Assembly (NCBI GenBank): GCA_007693915.1 | Contig: RECS01000121.1 | Location: 1-47,695, forward strand | Direction: 5' to 3' | Length of the DNA stretch: 47,695 nt | From: Saprospirales bacterium | Lineage (GTDB): Bacteria > Bacteroidota > Bacteroidia > Chitinophagales > Saprospiraceae | In this document: one piece after another, positions 24,741-33,784 of the stretch | How the letters are laid out: every line of letters begins with the position of its first letter | Numbering within the stretch: the stretch's first letter is position 1 | Notes under the pieces: model-generated | The model's database searches: none | Told to the model about the DNA's origin: nothing | The model's input: the letters and a program-made list of their open reading frames with translations, nothing else | Made by a program: the position numbers and the translations under genes

Positions 24741-25844
24741 CTACTTCTGTGCCTTCAGGAACAAAACTATAGCAACAATCCCAAAGATAAGATTTGGCAA
24801 CCAAATTGCGATAAAAGGATTTGCCCCCGGGCTCAATGCGTAGGTAATGGAGAATTTACCGATGAAAACAAACAATGCACCAATCCCTATACCAAATGCC
24901 AGATGTAGACCGACTCCTCCCCTAACCTTTCTAGATGCCACAGAAAAACCTATCATAGTCAATATCAAAATAGAGAAAGCTTCAGCGGTCCTGCGATAGT
25001 ATTCAGCCAATATCCGGGATGATCGACCCACGCCCTTTGACAATTCCCTTTCCATGTGCTGCTGTAATTGGGGCGAGGTCATCATTTGTATATCTTTGCC
25101 CAGTGTCACAAAATCATCCGGATATAAATTCAACACTGTATCGATATGCTCGCCAATAAAGACTTCATAATTTCCCCAACCCTCCCCTAAAGTCCTGATT
25201 TCATAGTCATTAATCCGCCATTCATTGGGATGATTTATTAGCCTCATGTTTCTAGCCTTAAGCACTTCAACAAGACGACCAGCTTCATTAAATGTTTCTA
25301 TTCGCACATCCCTGCAACTTGTATCCACTCTACTATAAAACCTGATATAAATTTTCTGCTCAGGATTTAAAAAAAAGTGAACATCCTGATTTCTACTCTC
25401 TACCCTATCAGGTCTCACGTAGGTATATTCAAAACTCAGTCTTTGATCATTACTCATCGGTATGAGGTAGTGGTTGGAGATGAGGTGAAGAATCATAATA
25501 AAGACTGCTGAAAACATATAGGGCACAATCAACCTTTTTAGACTGATACCTGCACCCAGCATAGCTATAAATTCTGTATCTCTTGCCAAACGAGAAGTAA
25601 AAAACACTACTGCTATCAAGGCAAATAAAGGCCACAATATCCCATTGATAAAAGGAATGAAGTGGAGGAGGTAGTCTGTAAATATCCTGCCAAAAGGAAT
25701 ATCCGTCTTCAACAAATTCTCCAGCTTCTGACTAATTTCAATTACCAGTGCAATAACGCTAAACAGCAAGCAGGTAAAAAAAAAGGTAGCCAGGTACTTC
25801 CTGATTAGATAAAGATCTAGTTTTTTTACTTTCCATTTACTCAT
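24741..25844 (-). CDS. lptG: LptF/LptG family lipopolysaccharide export permease (YjgP/YjgQ)
   Basis: The 367-residue protein has six membrane helices, three at the N-terminus (about 17-36, 62-82 and 100-125) and three at the C-terminus (about 285-305, 315-335 and 340-362), with a large periplasmic beta-jellyroll domain between them. The opening KLDLYLIRKYLATFFFTCLL is typical of YjgP/YjgQ permeases. In the Lpt complex the LptF/LptG pair passes LPS from the LptB2 ATPase to the periplasmic bridge. Bacteroidota often encode the two permeases apart, and only one is here. It is 36 bases downstream of tgt, a common pairing. I cannot firmly separate LptF from LptG. Confidence 0.9.
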   Translation of the reverse strand: MSKWKVKKLDLYLIRKYLATFFFTCLLFSVIALVIEISQKLENLLKTDIPFGRIFTDYLLHFIPFINGILWPLFALIAVVFFTSRLARDTEFIAMLGAGISLKRLIVPYMFSAVFIMILHLISNHYLIPMSNDQRLSFEYTYVRPDRVESRNQDVHFFLNPEQKIYIRFYSRVDTSCRDVRIETFNEAGRLVEVLKARNMRLINHPNEWRINDYEIRTLGEGWGNYEVFIGEHIDTVLNLYPDDFVTLGKDIQMMTSPQLQQHMERELSKGVGRSSRILAEYYRRTAEAFSILILTMIGFSVASRKVRGGVGLHLAFGIGIGALFVFIGKFSITYALSPGANPFIAIWLPNLIFGIVAIVLFLKAQK

Positions 25845-25880
25845 CTGTGTAGAATAACTAAGTAACTCATCAATTGAGTA

Positions 25881-27011
25881 TTAAATCCGCGTTTTTATTT
25901 GGTTAATATGGCTATTTTTCCACTCTGTAAATCTATCCTCAGCTATAGCCTTTCTGGCCTCATTAACCAGCCAAAGGTAGAATGTTAAATTTTGAACACT
26001 AGCAATTTGTGGCCCTAGCAATTCACCTGAATGAAAAAGATGCCTGACATATGCCTTGGAATAATTCCTGCCAAATTCTGTCGGACTGTCCGGATCTAAA
26101 GGACTAAAGTCATCAGCCCACTTGGCATTTTTTATATTGATTATTCCATTGATTGTATAAACCAATCCATGTCGCGCATTGCGGGTAGGCAGAACACAAT
26201 CAAACATATCAATACCTCTATCAATGCACTCCAGCAAATCAGCAGGGGTACCCACTCCCATCAAGTATCTTGGTTTTAATTCTGTCAGGTAATCAGTACT
26301 TAAATCCGTCATATCATACAATACGTCAGCCGGCTCACCAACGGATAACCCACCAATCGCATTAGCCGGAAAATCCATTTCTGAAATAATTTGCGCAGAT
26401 TGACTGCGCAGATCTTTAAATGTACCACCCTGAACTATGGGAAAAAGATATTGCTTATAACCATACAATGGATCTGTGGAATCAAACTGTTCATTACACC
26501 TTTTTAACCACCTGTGCGTCATCTCCATGGATTGTTTTACATAAGTTTTCTCAGCGGGAAAAGGAGGGCACTCGTCAAATGCCATGATGAAGTCAGCACC
26601 AATCTGTCTTTGGATATCCATTACATTTTCAGGAGAAAAAAAGTGACGCGATCCGTCAATATGAGACTGAAACCACACCCCTTCCTCCGTGATCTTACGC
26701 ATATTACTCAGTGAATAAACCTGATAGCCGCCACTATCGGTAAGCATATGACCGTCCCAGTTAATAAACTTATGCAATCCTCCACCCTTATTTAGAATTT
26801 CAGTGCCAGGTCTTAAGTATAGGTGGTAGGTATTCCCTAAAATTATTGGGGCACCCACTTCATCTTTCAACATTTGTTGATTTAGCCCTTTGACACTTCC
26901 TATAGTACCCACGGGCATGAAAACCGGAGTATTGATTTCTCCCTTTTCAGTTCTGATGGTACCAGCTCTGGATTTACCCTCAGAGGATTTACTTTGAATT
27001 TTGAACTCCAT
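25881..27011 (-). CDS. tgt: tRNA-guanine transglycosylase (Tgt), zinc-site-less
   Basis: The 376-residue TIM-barrel protein has the Tgt catalytic signatures: TDSGGYQVYSL with Asp92, DFIMAFDECPPFP, and GIDMFDCVLPTRNARHG around residues 266-282 with the nucleophile Asp. It exchanges guanine for preQ1 at position 34 of GUN-anticodon tRNAs in the queuosine pathway. The normal zinc site is a CxCxxC motif followed by a His before an Asn-Leu. Here the Cys region reads PDSPTEFGRNYS (307-318), and the His position is Gln340 (SVQNL), so no zinc ligand remains. The flanking KAYVRHLFHSGELLG is otherwise well conserved. It lies just upstream of lptG. Confidence 0.95.
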   Translation of the reverse strand: MEFKIQSKSSEGKSRAGTIRTEKGEINTPVFMPVGTIGSVKGLNQQMLKDEVGAPIILGNTYHLYLRPGTEILNKGGGLHKFINWDGHMLTDSGGYQVYSLSNMRKITEEGVWFQSHIDGSRHFFSPENVMDIQRQIGADFIMAFDECPPFPAEKTYVKQSMEMTHRWLKRCNEQFDSTDPLYGYKQYLFPIVQGGTFKDLRSQSAQIISEMDFPANAIGGLSVGEPADVLYDMTDLSTDYLTELKPRYLMGVGTPADLLECIDRGIDMFDCVLPTRNARHGLVYTINGIINIKNAKWADDFSPLDPDSPTEFGRNYSKAYVRHLFHSGELLGPQIASVQNLTFYLWLVNEARKAIAEDRFTEWKNSHINQIKTRI

Positions 27012-27131
27012 TAGCTATCCATTTATCTTTTACATTTCAATGAAATTTTTCTGTTTGGAAAAGTAAATCTAAAAAATTTAATCTTTAGCACCTAGTCAAT
27101 AAAATGCTTAACGCAAGTGGCTATTTTTCAA

Positions 27132-28538
27132 TCAGCTCACTCTTCTATTATAGTCCAATCTTAGCAAAACACCCATCATTAATGTAAAAACCATGAGAGA
27201 AGAGCCACCATAACTCATAAATGGCAAAGGGATTCCGACAACTGGCATCAGCCCCATAGTCATCCCAATATTAATCATGAAGTGGACAAATAAAAATCCG
27301 CCCACACCATAAGCATATGCCCTCTCGAATACGCCTTTCATTTTTTCTCCAATCAGAAATATCCTACTAATCAATATCGCATAGAGTATGATTACCGCAG
27401 CCCCGCCTACAAAGCCTTGTTCCTCCCCCACTGTTACAAAAATAAAATCTGTATTCTGCTCAGGAACGTAGTTCAATTTTGTCAGCGTTCCATTTAAATA
27501 CCCCTTCCCCATCAAACCACCACTACCTATGGCAAGCTGAGATTGCAGGACATTGTACCTTGAGCCGTGTGGATCTGAGAGGCTTGGTCTAAGCCATACA
27601 TTAATCCTGTCCTGTTGATGGGGCTTTAAAACGTGCTCAAAAGTATAAGTGGTACTAAAACTGAACAGACTTGCAAGAATAATTGCCGGTCCATATAGAA
27701 AAAACAATCGCTGTTCGCGAGTAGTCAACAAAAAAACCAATGAGGTGAGGAAAAACATGACCATTAATACTATTGAACCAATCTGCCAATCGAGAAACAT
27801 GATTAATATTGCAAGAGTAAGACAAAGTGAAAATGCAAGAAACCAGGGGTGTCGATTAGGAAAATGGAATATAATTAAAATTGAACCTAACATGAGTAGC
27901 ACAAAAACTACAAGAAAGAAATCAAAAATAATTGAAGCGATAAACAACAATATAATGGATAGAAGGGCAATGAACCAAATGGGATGCGCTCCTTCCCTGT
28001 ATAGAACAATAAGAAGAGCTGAGTACGTTATTGCCATTCCTGCATCCGGTTGCAACATGATCAGACCAACAGGTAGACCAATTAATGCAAGGCTAGAAAA
28101 AAAACCCTTATTAGTAGTTAAATCAGTTTTATGAAAACTCAAGAATGAAGCTAAAGCAATGAGCGCCGGAAATTTTGCTAATTCGCCTGGTTGCACAGAA
28201 AATGCTCCAAAAGTAAACCATGATTGAGATCCTTTTATTTCCGCCCCAAAGAAGAGAATTAACACTAAAGAAATACAGGCCAGCAACAAAATAGGGTATG
28301 AAAAAATCTTCCAAAAAACAGGATTAATAATAATGGATGCAGCGAGCAGTACAGTCGCCAATCCTATCCAAACCAATTGCTTGCCGTATGAGGTCGAGAA
28401 ATTAAAAATAGAAGAATGCACTGAGTCCTGGAATTCTACGGCATAAATCATCAACCAGCCGATGGTAATTATAGACAAAAGTATCCAAAGGGTTATCCAA
28501 TCAAAGTTGCCCCTGACCTTAGATCTATATTTACTCAT
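27132..28538 (-). CDS. rodA: Rod-shape-determining peptidoglycan polymerase RodA (SEDS family)
   Basis: The 468-residue integral membrane protein has about ten helices and the SEDS signatures AFSVQPGELAKFPALIALA, RINVWLRPSLSDPHG, QSQLAIGSGGLMGKGYLNG and EQNTDFIFVTVGEEQGF. It polymerises lipid II glycan chains during elongation, together with a class B penicillin-binding protein. It is longer than E. coli RodA (370), as is common in Bacteroidota, with extra helices in the middle. The start codon overlaps the stop of the upstream SPOR-like gene by 8 bases, giving translational coupling. The usual mreB-mreC-mreD-mrdA neighbours are not in this window. Confidence 0.95.
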   Translation of the reverse strand: MSKYRSKVRGNFDWITLWILLSIITIGWLMIYAVEFQDSVHSSIFNFSTSYGKQLVWIGLATVLLAASIIINPVFWKIFSYPILLLACISLVLILFFGAEIKGSQSWFTFGAFSVQPGELAKFPALIALASFLSFHKTDLTTNKGFFSSLALIGLPVGLIMLQPDAGMAITYSALLIVLYREGAHPIWFIALLSIILLFIASIIFDFFLVVFVLLMLGSILIIFHFPNRHPWFLAFSLCLTLAILIMFLDWQIGSIVLMVMFFLTSLVFLLTTREQRLFFLYGPAIILASLFSFSTTYTFEHVLKPHQQDRINVWLRPSLSDPHGSRYNVLQSQLAIGSGGLMGKGYLNGTLTKLNYVPEQNTDFIFVTVGEEQGFVGGAAVIILYAILISRIFLIGEKMKGVFERAYAYGVGGFLFVHFMINIGMTMGLMPVVGIPLPFMSYGGSSLMVFTLMMGVLLRLDYNRRVS

Positions 28539-28953
28539 CTTCTAACGACCTTTTTAGATGATCTGCAAAAGTCTCATATGGGATATTGGTGTTCATTTCA
28601 AAAGCCCCGGGAAATTCTGTTCTGACTTTCCTTAAATCCTCAAGTGTATCCCATCGATCAAAATAAGTACCTGTTAGTATTCTAAAAAAAGGATCCTGAA
28701 AAACCCATTCTGATTTCAACTCTGGAAAACTTCTTCTTAATTCTCTCTCGAGTCTGTCTAGTTCCCTTCTTTCTCTTGTTATTGCTATTACAATTCTCCA
28801 TCCTCTGACATAGGGCCGCTCTTCTTTGACATAAAAAAAAGCTTCTCTTGCTTTTTCGACACCTGAGGAAGCGTGCAATTCCAGATGCTGCGCATTGGAC
28901 GGATTCCATAAAAAAAGTAAAAAAAATATTGATGCAAACAATAGCCTCATCAT
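28531..28953 (-). CDS. Secreted SPOR-like domain protein coupled to rodA
   Basis: The 140-residue protein has a clear signal peptide (about residues 1-21, ending SNAQ). The mature part, about 118 residues, looks like one SPOR fold: RGWRIVIAI in the first strand, a charged helix (RRELDRLERELRR), a strand WVFQDPFFRILTGTYFDRW matching the R-x-x-x-G-x-F pattern, and a closing helix and strand. SPOR domains bind denuded peptidoglycan at septa. The gene overlaps rodA by 8 bases, so its product and the SEDS polymerase should be made together. The domain call rests on motif pattern only and is moderate. Confidence 0.75.
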   Translation of the reverse strand: MMRLLFASIFFLLFLWNPSNAQHLELHASSGVEKAREAFFYVKEERPYVRGWRIVIAITRERRELDRLERELRRSFPELKSEWVFQDPFFRILTGTYFDRWDTLEDLRKVRTEFPGAFEMNTNIPYETFADHLKRSLEDE

Positions 28954-29008
28954 AGCTCTGGATTTTGAGTTAGGAACAGTACGACAGAATCAGGCAAATT
29001 CCGTATTA

Positions 29009-29016
29009 CAAAGATA
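29009..29016 (-). promoter_or_regulatory. Putative -7 element of the SPOR-rodA operon
   Basis: TATCTTTG on the minus strand matches TAnnTTTG exactly. It sits between the end of deoC and the SPOR gene, giving a leader of about 50 bases. The nearest TTG upstream is about 24 bases away, longer than ideal. Confidence 0.5.
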
Positions 29017-29031
29017 AGAAGTATTATAAAC

Positions 29032-29685
29032 TTACAGGTTCAATATTTTTAAAGCTGATGAAGTTCCGAGTCGATTTGCTCCTGCTAGAATGAGTGCCTT
29101 GGCACTAGCGAGATCACGGATACCTCCTGAAGCTTTTATTTTGATACCATCGGGCAGTTTAGATCGCAAGTAACTAATGAGTTTCAGCTGATCCTCGGGA
29201 ACTTGATAGCCGGTGCTGGTTTTTATATAAGTAGCATTATTATTTATACTAATTTCCAAGACCTTTTCTAATTCTTCTTCGGTTAAAAGAGCTGCCTCAA
29301 TAATTAATTTAATGGCTTTATTTTTGATCCTGCAAGCCGTTGTTAAACTATCAATTTCACTTTCCACCTCCACCCAATTGTTGTTCTTAACCGCTGCTAT
29401 GTTAATTACAGCATCAATCTCATCAACTCCCTGATCAATACATCTCTTTATACTATCCACCTTAGTTCCAATGTGATCATATCCCAATGGAAAACCGATT
29501 ACCGTTGCAAGTTTAACATTACTATCCTTCAATGCAGTTTTGGCTGTTTTTATATAATAAGGTGGTAAGCAAACTGCAGCAAAGCCATGATTTATTGCCT
29601 CATCGCATAATCTAAGGATATCAGTCTCTGTGGTTTGAGCTTTTAAAAGGGTGTGGTCTATATATTCATTAATGTTCAAGGACAT
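29032..29685 (-). CDS. deoC: Deoxyribose-phosphate aldolase
   Basis: The 217-residue TIM-barrel class I aldolase shows IDHTLLKAQTTE at the N-terminus, VIGFPLGY, EIDAVINIAAVK, and the Schiff-base Lys155 in YIKTSTGY. The second lysine lies in IKASGGIRD near the end. It cleaves 2-deoxyribose 5-phosphate to glyceraldehyde 3-phosphate and acetaldehyde in deoxynucleoside salvage. The length is normal for the compact bacterial form. No other deo gene is adjacent; it is divergent from the polyamine operon and lies upstream of the SPOR-rodA unit. Confidence 0.95.
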   Translation of the reverse strand: MSLNINEYIDHTLLKAQTTETDILRLCDEAINHGFAAVCLPPYYIKTAKTALKDSNVKLATVIGFPLGYDHIGTKVDSIKRCIDQGVDEIDAVINIAAVKNNNWVEVESEIDSLTTACRIKNKAIKLIIEAALLTEEELEKVLEISINNNATYIKTSTGYQVPEDQLKLISYLRSKLPDGIKIKASGGIRDLASAKALILAGANRLGTSSALKILNL

Positions 29686-29903
29686 AGGGATTTAATTTGG
29701 ATGCAAGATAAATCTATTTTGAATAAATAACTTATCAAAAGGAGCAGTTTTAACCATAATTTTTATAACCCACTGAAAACCTATTGCTTAAAAGGTCACT
29801 TTATAATGTAAAAATTTTATATAAAATTAGATCTACTCACAAGACCTACTTAAATTATTTATTACCTTAGCGCAGAAAAATAACTTAGGAAAATCAATAC
29901 TGA

Positions 29904-31292
29904 ATGAAAATACGATATTTTGATTTTATCCAACAGACTTATGACTTCCCGCAGGAGGAATTCGACGTCAAGGATGGAGAACTTTTGTTTAACGATATTC
30001 CCATGATGGAATTGGTGGAAAAATTTGGCACACCATTGAAATTTTATTACCTTCCAAATATATCCAGAAATATACAGCGCGCAAAAAAATGGTTCAAAAA
30101 AGCCATTAATGAGAACCAGTACAAAGGTACCTACAAGTATTGTTATTGCACCAAGAGTTCGCATTTTTCTTTCGTCCTCAAAAAGGCCTTAGAAAACAAT
30201 ATCAACTTAGAAACATCTTATGCCACTGATCTTGATATCATTCAAAAATTGCACAAAGAAGGACACTTTACCAAAAACAATGAAATTATTTGTAACGGCT
30301 TTAAAACAGATCAGTATCTGGTAAAAATAGGGGAACTTCACCGAGACGGATTTAAAATAATTCCGGTGATTGACAATCCATTCGAACTGTCTAAACTTAC
30401 TGATCACATAGATGGAAAAATGGATATAGGTATTCGCATCGCCTCGGAAGAGGAACCTAAATTTGAATTCTATACCTCGAGATTGGGCATTGGATATAAA
30501 GACATTGTGCCATTATACAAAAGTAGAATTCAAAAAGACGAAAGGCTCAATTTACGAATGCTGCACTTTTTTATCAATACCGGCATAAGAGATAATGCCT
30601 ATTATTGGAATGAATTTTTTAAATGCCTAAAACTATATGTGGAATTAAAGAAGGTTTCCCCAGGTCTTAATGCATTTAATATTGGTGGGGGAATGCCCAT
30701 CAAAAATTCACTCGCCTTCAACTACGATTACTCCTACATGATTGATGAAATCGTCTTCCAGACCAAGAAGTTCTGTGAAGAAGAAGGAGTGGAAGAACCG
30801 GATATTTATACAGAATTTGGATCATTTACAGTTGGAGAAAGCGGGGGTGCTATCTTCCGGATTCTGAATCAAAAACAACAAAATGACCGAGAAAAGTGGA
30901 ACATGATCGACAGTTCGTTTATGACCAATTTACCGGATTCATGGGCACTGTCAAAAAGATTTATTATGCTTCCATTAAACAAGTGGGAAGAGCCTTATGA
31001 AAGGGTTTTCCTTGGAGGACTCACCTGTGACAGTGACGATTACTACAATTCAGAACAAAACATCAATGCCATTTATCTTCCCCAATACAGAGCCTCAAAG
31101 CCCTTGTACATAGGTTTTTTCAATACAGGAGCTTATCAGGAATCGCTTGGCGGATACATGGGTCTACAGCATTGTCTTATACCCAATCCTAAAATCTTAC
31201 TTATAGACAAAGATGGCGAAGGTGATCTTAAATTTGAGATTTTCGCTGATCAGCAAAGCCCTGAAGCCATGATGAAAATTTTAGGATATTAA
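29904..31292 (+). CDS. speA: Biosynthetic arginine decarboxylase (short Bacteroidota form)
   Basis: This 462-residue fold type III PLP enzyme belongs to the alanine racemase/ornithine decarboxylase structural family. The PLP lysine is Lys84 in YCTKSSHF, the phosphate-binding loop is NIGGGMPI, and the C-terminal active-site Cys lies in GGLTCDSDDYY. It is shorter than E. coli SpeA (about 630-660 residues) and starts directly with a short N-terminal segment. Arginine decarboxylase converts arginine to agmatine and CO2. The genes immediately downstream, agmatinase and a deoxyhypusine-synthase-like enzyme, support arginine rather than diaminopimelate or ornithine as substrate. A TACCTTAG sequence 24 bases upstream may be a weak -7 element. 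Confidence 0.85.
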   Translation: MKIRYFDFIQQTYDFPQEEFDVKDGELLFNDIPMMELVEKFGTPLKFYYLPNISRNIQRAKKWFKKAINENQYKGTYKYCYCTKSSHFSFVLKKALENNINLETSYATDLDIIQKLHKEGHFTKNNEIICNGFKTDQYLVKIGELHRDGFKIIPVIDNPFELSKLTDHIDGKMDIGIRIASEEEPKFEFYTSRLGIGYKDIVPLYKSRIQKDERLNLRMLHFFINTGIRDNAYYWNEFFKCLKLYVELKKVSPGLNAFNIGGGMPIKNSLAFNYDYSYMIDEIVFQTKKFCEEEGVEEPDIYTEFGSFTVGESGGAIFRILNQKQQNDREKWNMIDSSFMTNLPDSWALSKRFIMLPLNKWEEPYERVFLGGLTCDSDDYYNSEQNINAIYLPQYRASKPLYIGFFNTGAYQESLGGYMGLQHCLIPNPKILLIDKDGEGDLKFEIFADQQSPEAMMKILGY

Positions 31293-31316
31293 ATTTAGTA
31301 AGCAAAAAAAATAGAA

Positions 31317-32174
31317 ATGGAATCAAATACATATGCCGGAATACCGGCAGAATTGCACCAGTACGAAAATGCTAAGGTAGTTCTAATTCCGGCACCATAC
31401 GATGGTACAAGCACATGGGGCAAGGGTGCTGACAAAGGCCCTGCCGCTTTTTTAGATGCCTCAGAAAACATGGAGCTCTACGATATTGAAACCCAATCTG
31501 AACCCTATAAAGTAGGCGTACACCTAACTGAATCACTACCCAATTTTGAATCTCCGGGTCAGATGGTAGATCATCTTCAATCAGAAGTAAGTCGTCATTT
31601 GAAACACAACAAGTTTACCACTGTATTCGGTGGCGAACACTCTGTAAGTATTCCTTGTATCAGAGCTTTTCGTCAGCATTTTGGACAACTCACCGTTTTG
31701 CAGTTAGATGCCCACGCCGACCTTCGCCCCTCCTATCAAGGCACTCCCTATAACCATGCTTGTGCCGTGGCAGAAGCAGTTAATACAACCAATTTAATTC
31801 AAGTGGGAATCCGATCCATGGATAAAAGCGAACTTACCCACATGAAAAGGGAAAATGTTTTTTTTGCTGAAGACATAAATAAGGACAACCACTGGATAGA
31901 TAAAGTAGTAAATAAATGTGAAGGCAATGTTTACATTACCATTGACCTGGATGTATTCGACCCTTCAATCATGCCCTCTACCGGCACACCTGAGCCCGGA
32001 GGATTAGCCTGGTATGAAACCTTGGAGTTGTTAAAAAGAGTATGTTCCGAAAAAAAGGTTGTTGGCTTTGACATTGTAGAATTGTGTCCTGTCGAAAGCA
32101 ATTGGGCTTCTGATTTTTTAGCCGCAAAACTATATTATAAATTATTGGCTTATCTACAGGATAAATTGAAATAA
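31317..32174 (+). CDS. speB: Agmatinase
   Basis: The 285-residue ureohydrolase has all manganese ligand motifs: GGEHS (105-109, His108), DAHAD (131-135) and DLDVFDPS with Asp210 and Asp212. STGTPEPGGL follows, the family's third signature. It hydrolyses agmatine to putrescine and urea. Arginase and formiminoglutamase have the same core, but the upstream arginine decarboxylase makes agmatinase the best call. It is 24 bases after speA and 12 bases before the deoxyhypusine-synthase-like gene, so the three are cotranscribed. Confidence 0.92.
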   Translation: MESNTYAGIPAELHQYENAKVVLIPAPYDGTSTWGKGADKGPAAFLDASENMELYDIETQSEPYKVGVHLTESLPNFESPGQMVDHLQSEVSRHLKHNKFTTVFGGEHSVSIPCIRAFRQHFGQLTVLQLDAHADLRPSYQGTPYNHACAVAEAVNTTNLIQVGIRSMDKSELTHMKRENVFFAEDINKDNHWIDKVVNKCEGNVYITIDLDVFDPSIMPSTGTPEPGGLAWYETLELLKRVCSEKKVVGFDIVELCPVESNWASDFLAAKLYYKLLAYLQDKLK

Positions 32175-32186
32175 AAAAACTAAAAC

Positions 32187-33158
32187 ATGAAAAAACCAAT
32201 TAGCACTTTTATCGAAAAGTACTACCTGCATTTTAATGCTGCCACCCTTGTCGATGCAGCACATGGATACAGTAAGCAACTGGAGGACGACGGAAAAATG
32301 ATGATCACCCTCGCTGGCGCAATGAGTACCGCAGAAATGGGCAAAATACTAGCAGAAATGATCAGGCAGGATAAAGTACAAATCATATCTTGTACGGGTG
32401 CCAATCTAGAAGAAGATGTAATGAATTTGGTTGCGCACGATCACTATAAAAGAATCCCCAACTGGAGGGAATTAACTGCAAAAGAAGAAAGGGAATTACT
32501 AGATCAGGGACTCAATCGGGTCACCGATACTTGTATACCTGAGGAAGAAGCATTTCGAAGAATTCAACATAAAATTCACCGACGGTGGAAAGAAGCAGAA
32601 GCAAGTGAAAAACGCTATTTCCCGCATGAATACCTTTACCAACTTTTGAATGAGGGTGATCTGGAAGAATACTACCAAATTGACCCTAAGGACAGCTGGA
32701 TGATTGCAGCAGCAGAGAAAAACCTGCCAATAATTGTACCGGGCTGGGAAGATAGTACTTTGGGAAATATTTTCGCATCCTACTGCATTAAAGGAGACTT
32801 AAAACCTTCGACAGCAAAATCAGGTATCGAATACATGACTTTCCTAGCAGATTGGTATGTTAAAAATTGTCTCGGAAAAGGTATTGGATTCTTTCAGATT
32901 GGAGGAGGAATAGCCGGAGATTTCCCCATTTGTGTAGTACCTATGCTCTATCAGGATATGGAAATGGAAGACATACCGTTTTGGAGCTATTTTTGTCAAA
33001 TTTCAGATAGCACCACCAGTTATGGCTCCTACTCCGGAGCAGTGCCCAATGAAAAAATTACTTGGGGAAAACTGGATGCTGACACCCCTAAGTATATGAT
33101 AGAATCCGATGCAACCATAGTTGCGCCACTTATCTTCGCTCATGTATTAGGCTGGTAA
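32187..33158 (+). CDS. Deoxyhypusine synthase family protein, probable polyamine aminobutyltransferase
   Basis: The 323-residue protein is a bacterial homologue of deoxyhypusine synthase, an NAD-dependent enzyme that moves an aminobutyl group. The catalytic-lysine region is clear: SYSGAVPNEKITWGK, with Lys295 matching the imine-forming lysine of the eukaryotic SWGK motif. Upstream are NAD-site elements such as FFQIGGGIAGDFPICVVPM. Bacteria lack eIF5A, so the acceptor must differ. Operon position right after arginine decarboxylase and agmatinase suggests putrescine as donor or acceptor, giving sym-homospermidine or a related polyamine; this is inference. It is the last gene of the operon, followed by a likely terminator. 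Confidence 0.9.
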   Translation: MKKPISTFIEKYYLHFNAATLVDAAHGYSKQLEDDGKMMITLAGAMSTAEMGKILAEMIRQDKVQIISCTGANLEEDVMNLVAHDHYKRIPNWRELTAKEERELLDQGLNRVTDTCIPEEEAFRRIQHKIHRRWKEAEASEKRYFPHEYLYQLLNEGDLEEYYQIDPKDSWMIAAAEKNLPIIVPGWEDSTLGNIFASYCIKGDLKPSTAKSGIEYMTFLADWYVKNCLGKGIGFFQIGGGIAGDFPICVVPMLYQDMEMEDIPFWSYFCQISDSTTSYGSYSGAVPNEKITWGKLDADTPKYMIESDATIVAPLIFAHVLGW

Positions 33159-33178
33159 CCAAGTCAGTTTAATTTATG

Positions 33179-33205
33179 AAAACTTCAACCTTTGGTGAGT
33201 TTTTT
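33179..33205 (+). terminator. Probable terminator of the polyamine operon
   Basis: An imperfect hairpin (AAAAC, TC and ACC pairing with GGT, GA and GTTTT across two single-base bulges, loop TTT) is followed by a run of six T. It lies 20 bases after the last gene of the operon. Confidence 0.6.
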
Positions 33206-33239
33206 CATTTAATTTACGCGTAACACAAAAGAAACTATT

Positions 33240-33761
33240 TTGAAAACGATCATTTTCTTACTCCTTTTCTTTACCTCGGGTCACCTACTTGGTTTGGATT
33301 CAATAACGGATAAATTAAAAATTGAAGAGCCTGAAGTCAAAGTGGTAAATTTTGATCAGTTAAGCCCCTATCTGTGTCCCGATTCTGATAGCGAAACCAC
33401 CTATATTGTCAATTTCTTTGCTACTTGGTGCAAGCCGTGTGTAGATGAATTGCCTTACTTTTTAGAGTTGCACAAAAACTATAGAGAGGAGGGTTTGCAT
33501 TTTATCCTAATCAGTTTGGACTTTCCTCAACACCTGGAAAGCAGATTAAAGCCTTTCTTAACAGAAAATTCAGTTACTGCAGAGGTGTTTTTACTTGATG
33601 ATCCCGCTGCAAACGACTGGATTCCAAAGGTAGATGAGAGTTGGTCCGGAGCCATACCCGCTACCATTGTATGCAGAGGCGGAAAAAGTTCTTTTTATGA
33701 AAAAACTTTTCACTCAACAGATGAGTTGATTGAATTGATACAACCTTATTTAAACCAATAA
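33240..33761 (+). CDS. TlpA-like exported thioredoxin-fold protein
   Basis: The 173-residue protein has an N-terminal signal (MKTIIFLLLFFTSGHLLG) and a TlpA/ResA-like thioredoxin domain with active site WCKPC (Cys64, Cys67) in NFFATWCKPCVDELPYF, and a cis-Pro at GAIPATIV. It should act in the periplasm or at the outer face of the inner membrane as a thiol reductase. The start is TTG at 33240; an upstream ATG at 33176 is out of frame, and the signal peptide begins exactly at this codon. A second thioredoxin-fold gene follows after 23 bases, and the two are probably cotranscribed. Confidence 0.9.
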   Translation: MKTIIFLLLFFTSGHLLGLDSITDKLKIEEPEVKVVNFDQLSPYLCPDSDSETTYIVNFFATWCKPCVDELPYFLELHKNYREEGLHFILISLDFPQHLESRLKPFLTENSVTAEVFLLDDPAANDWIPKVDESWSGAIPATIVCRGGKSSFYEKTFHSTDELIELIQPYLNQ

Positions 33762-33784
33762 TTTACACCATAAAATTTAAACCA

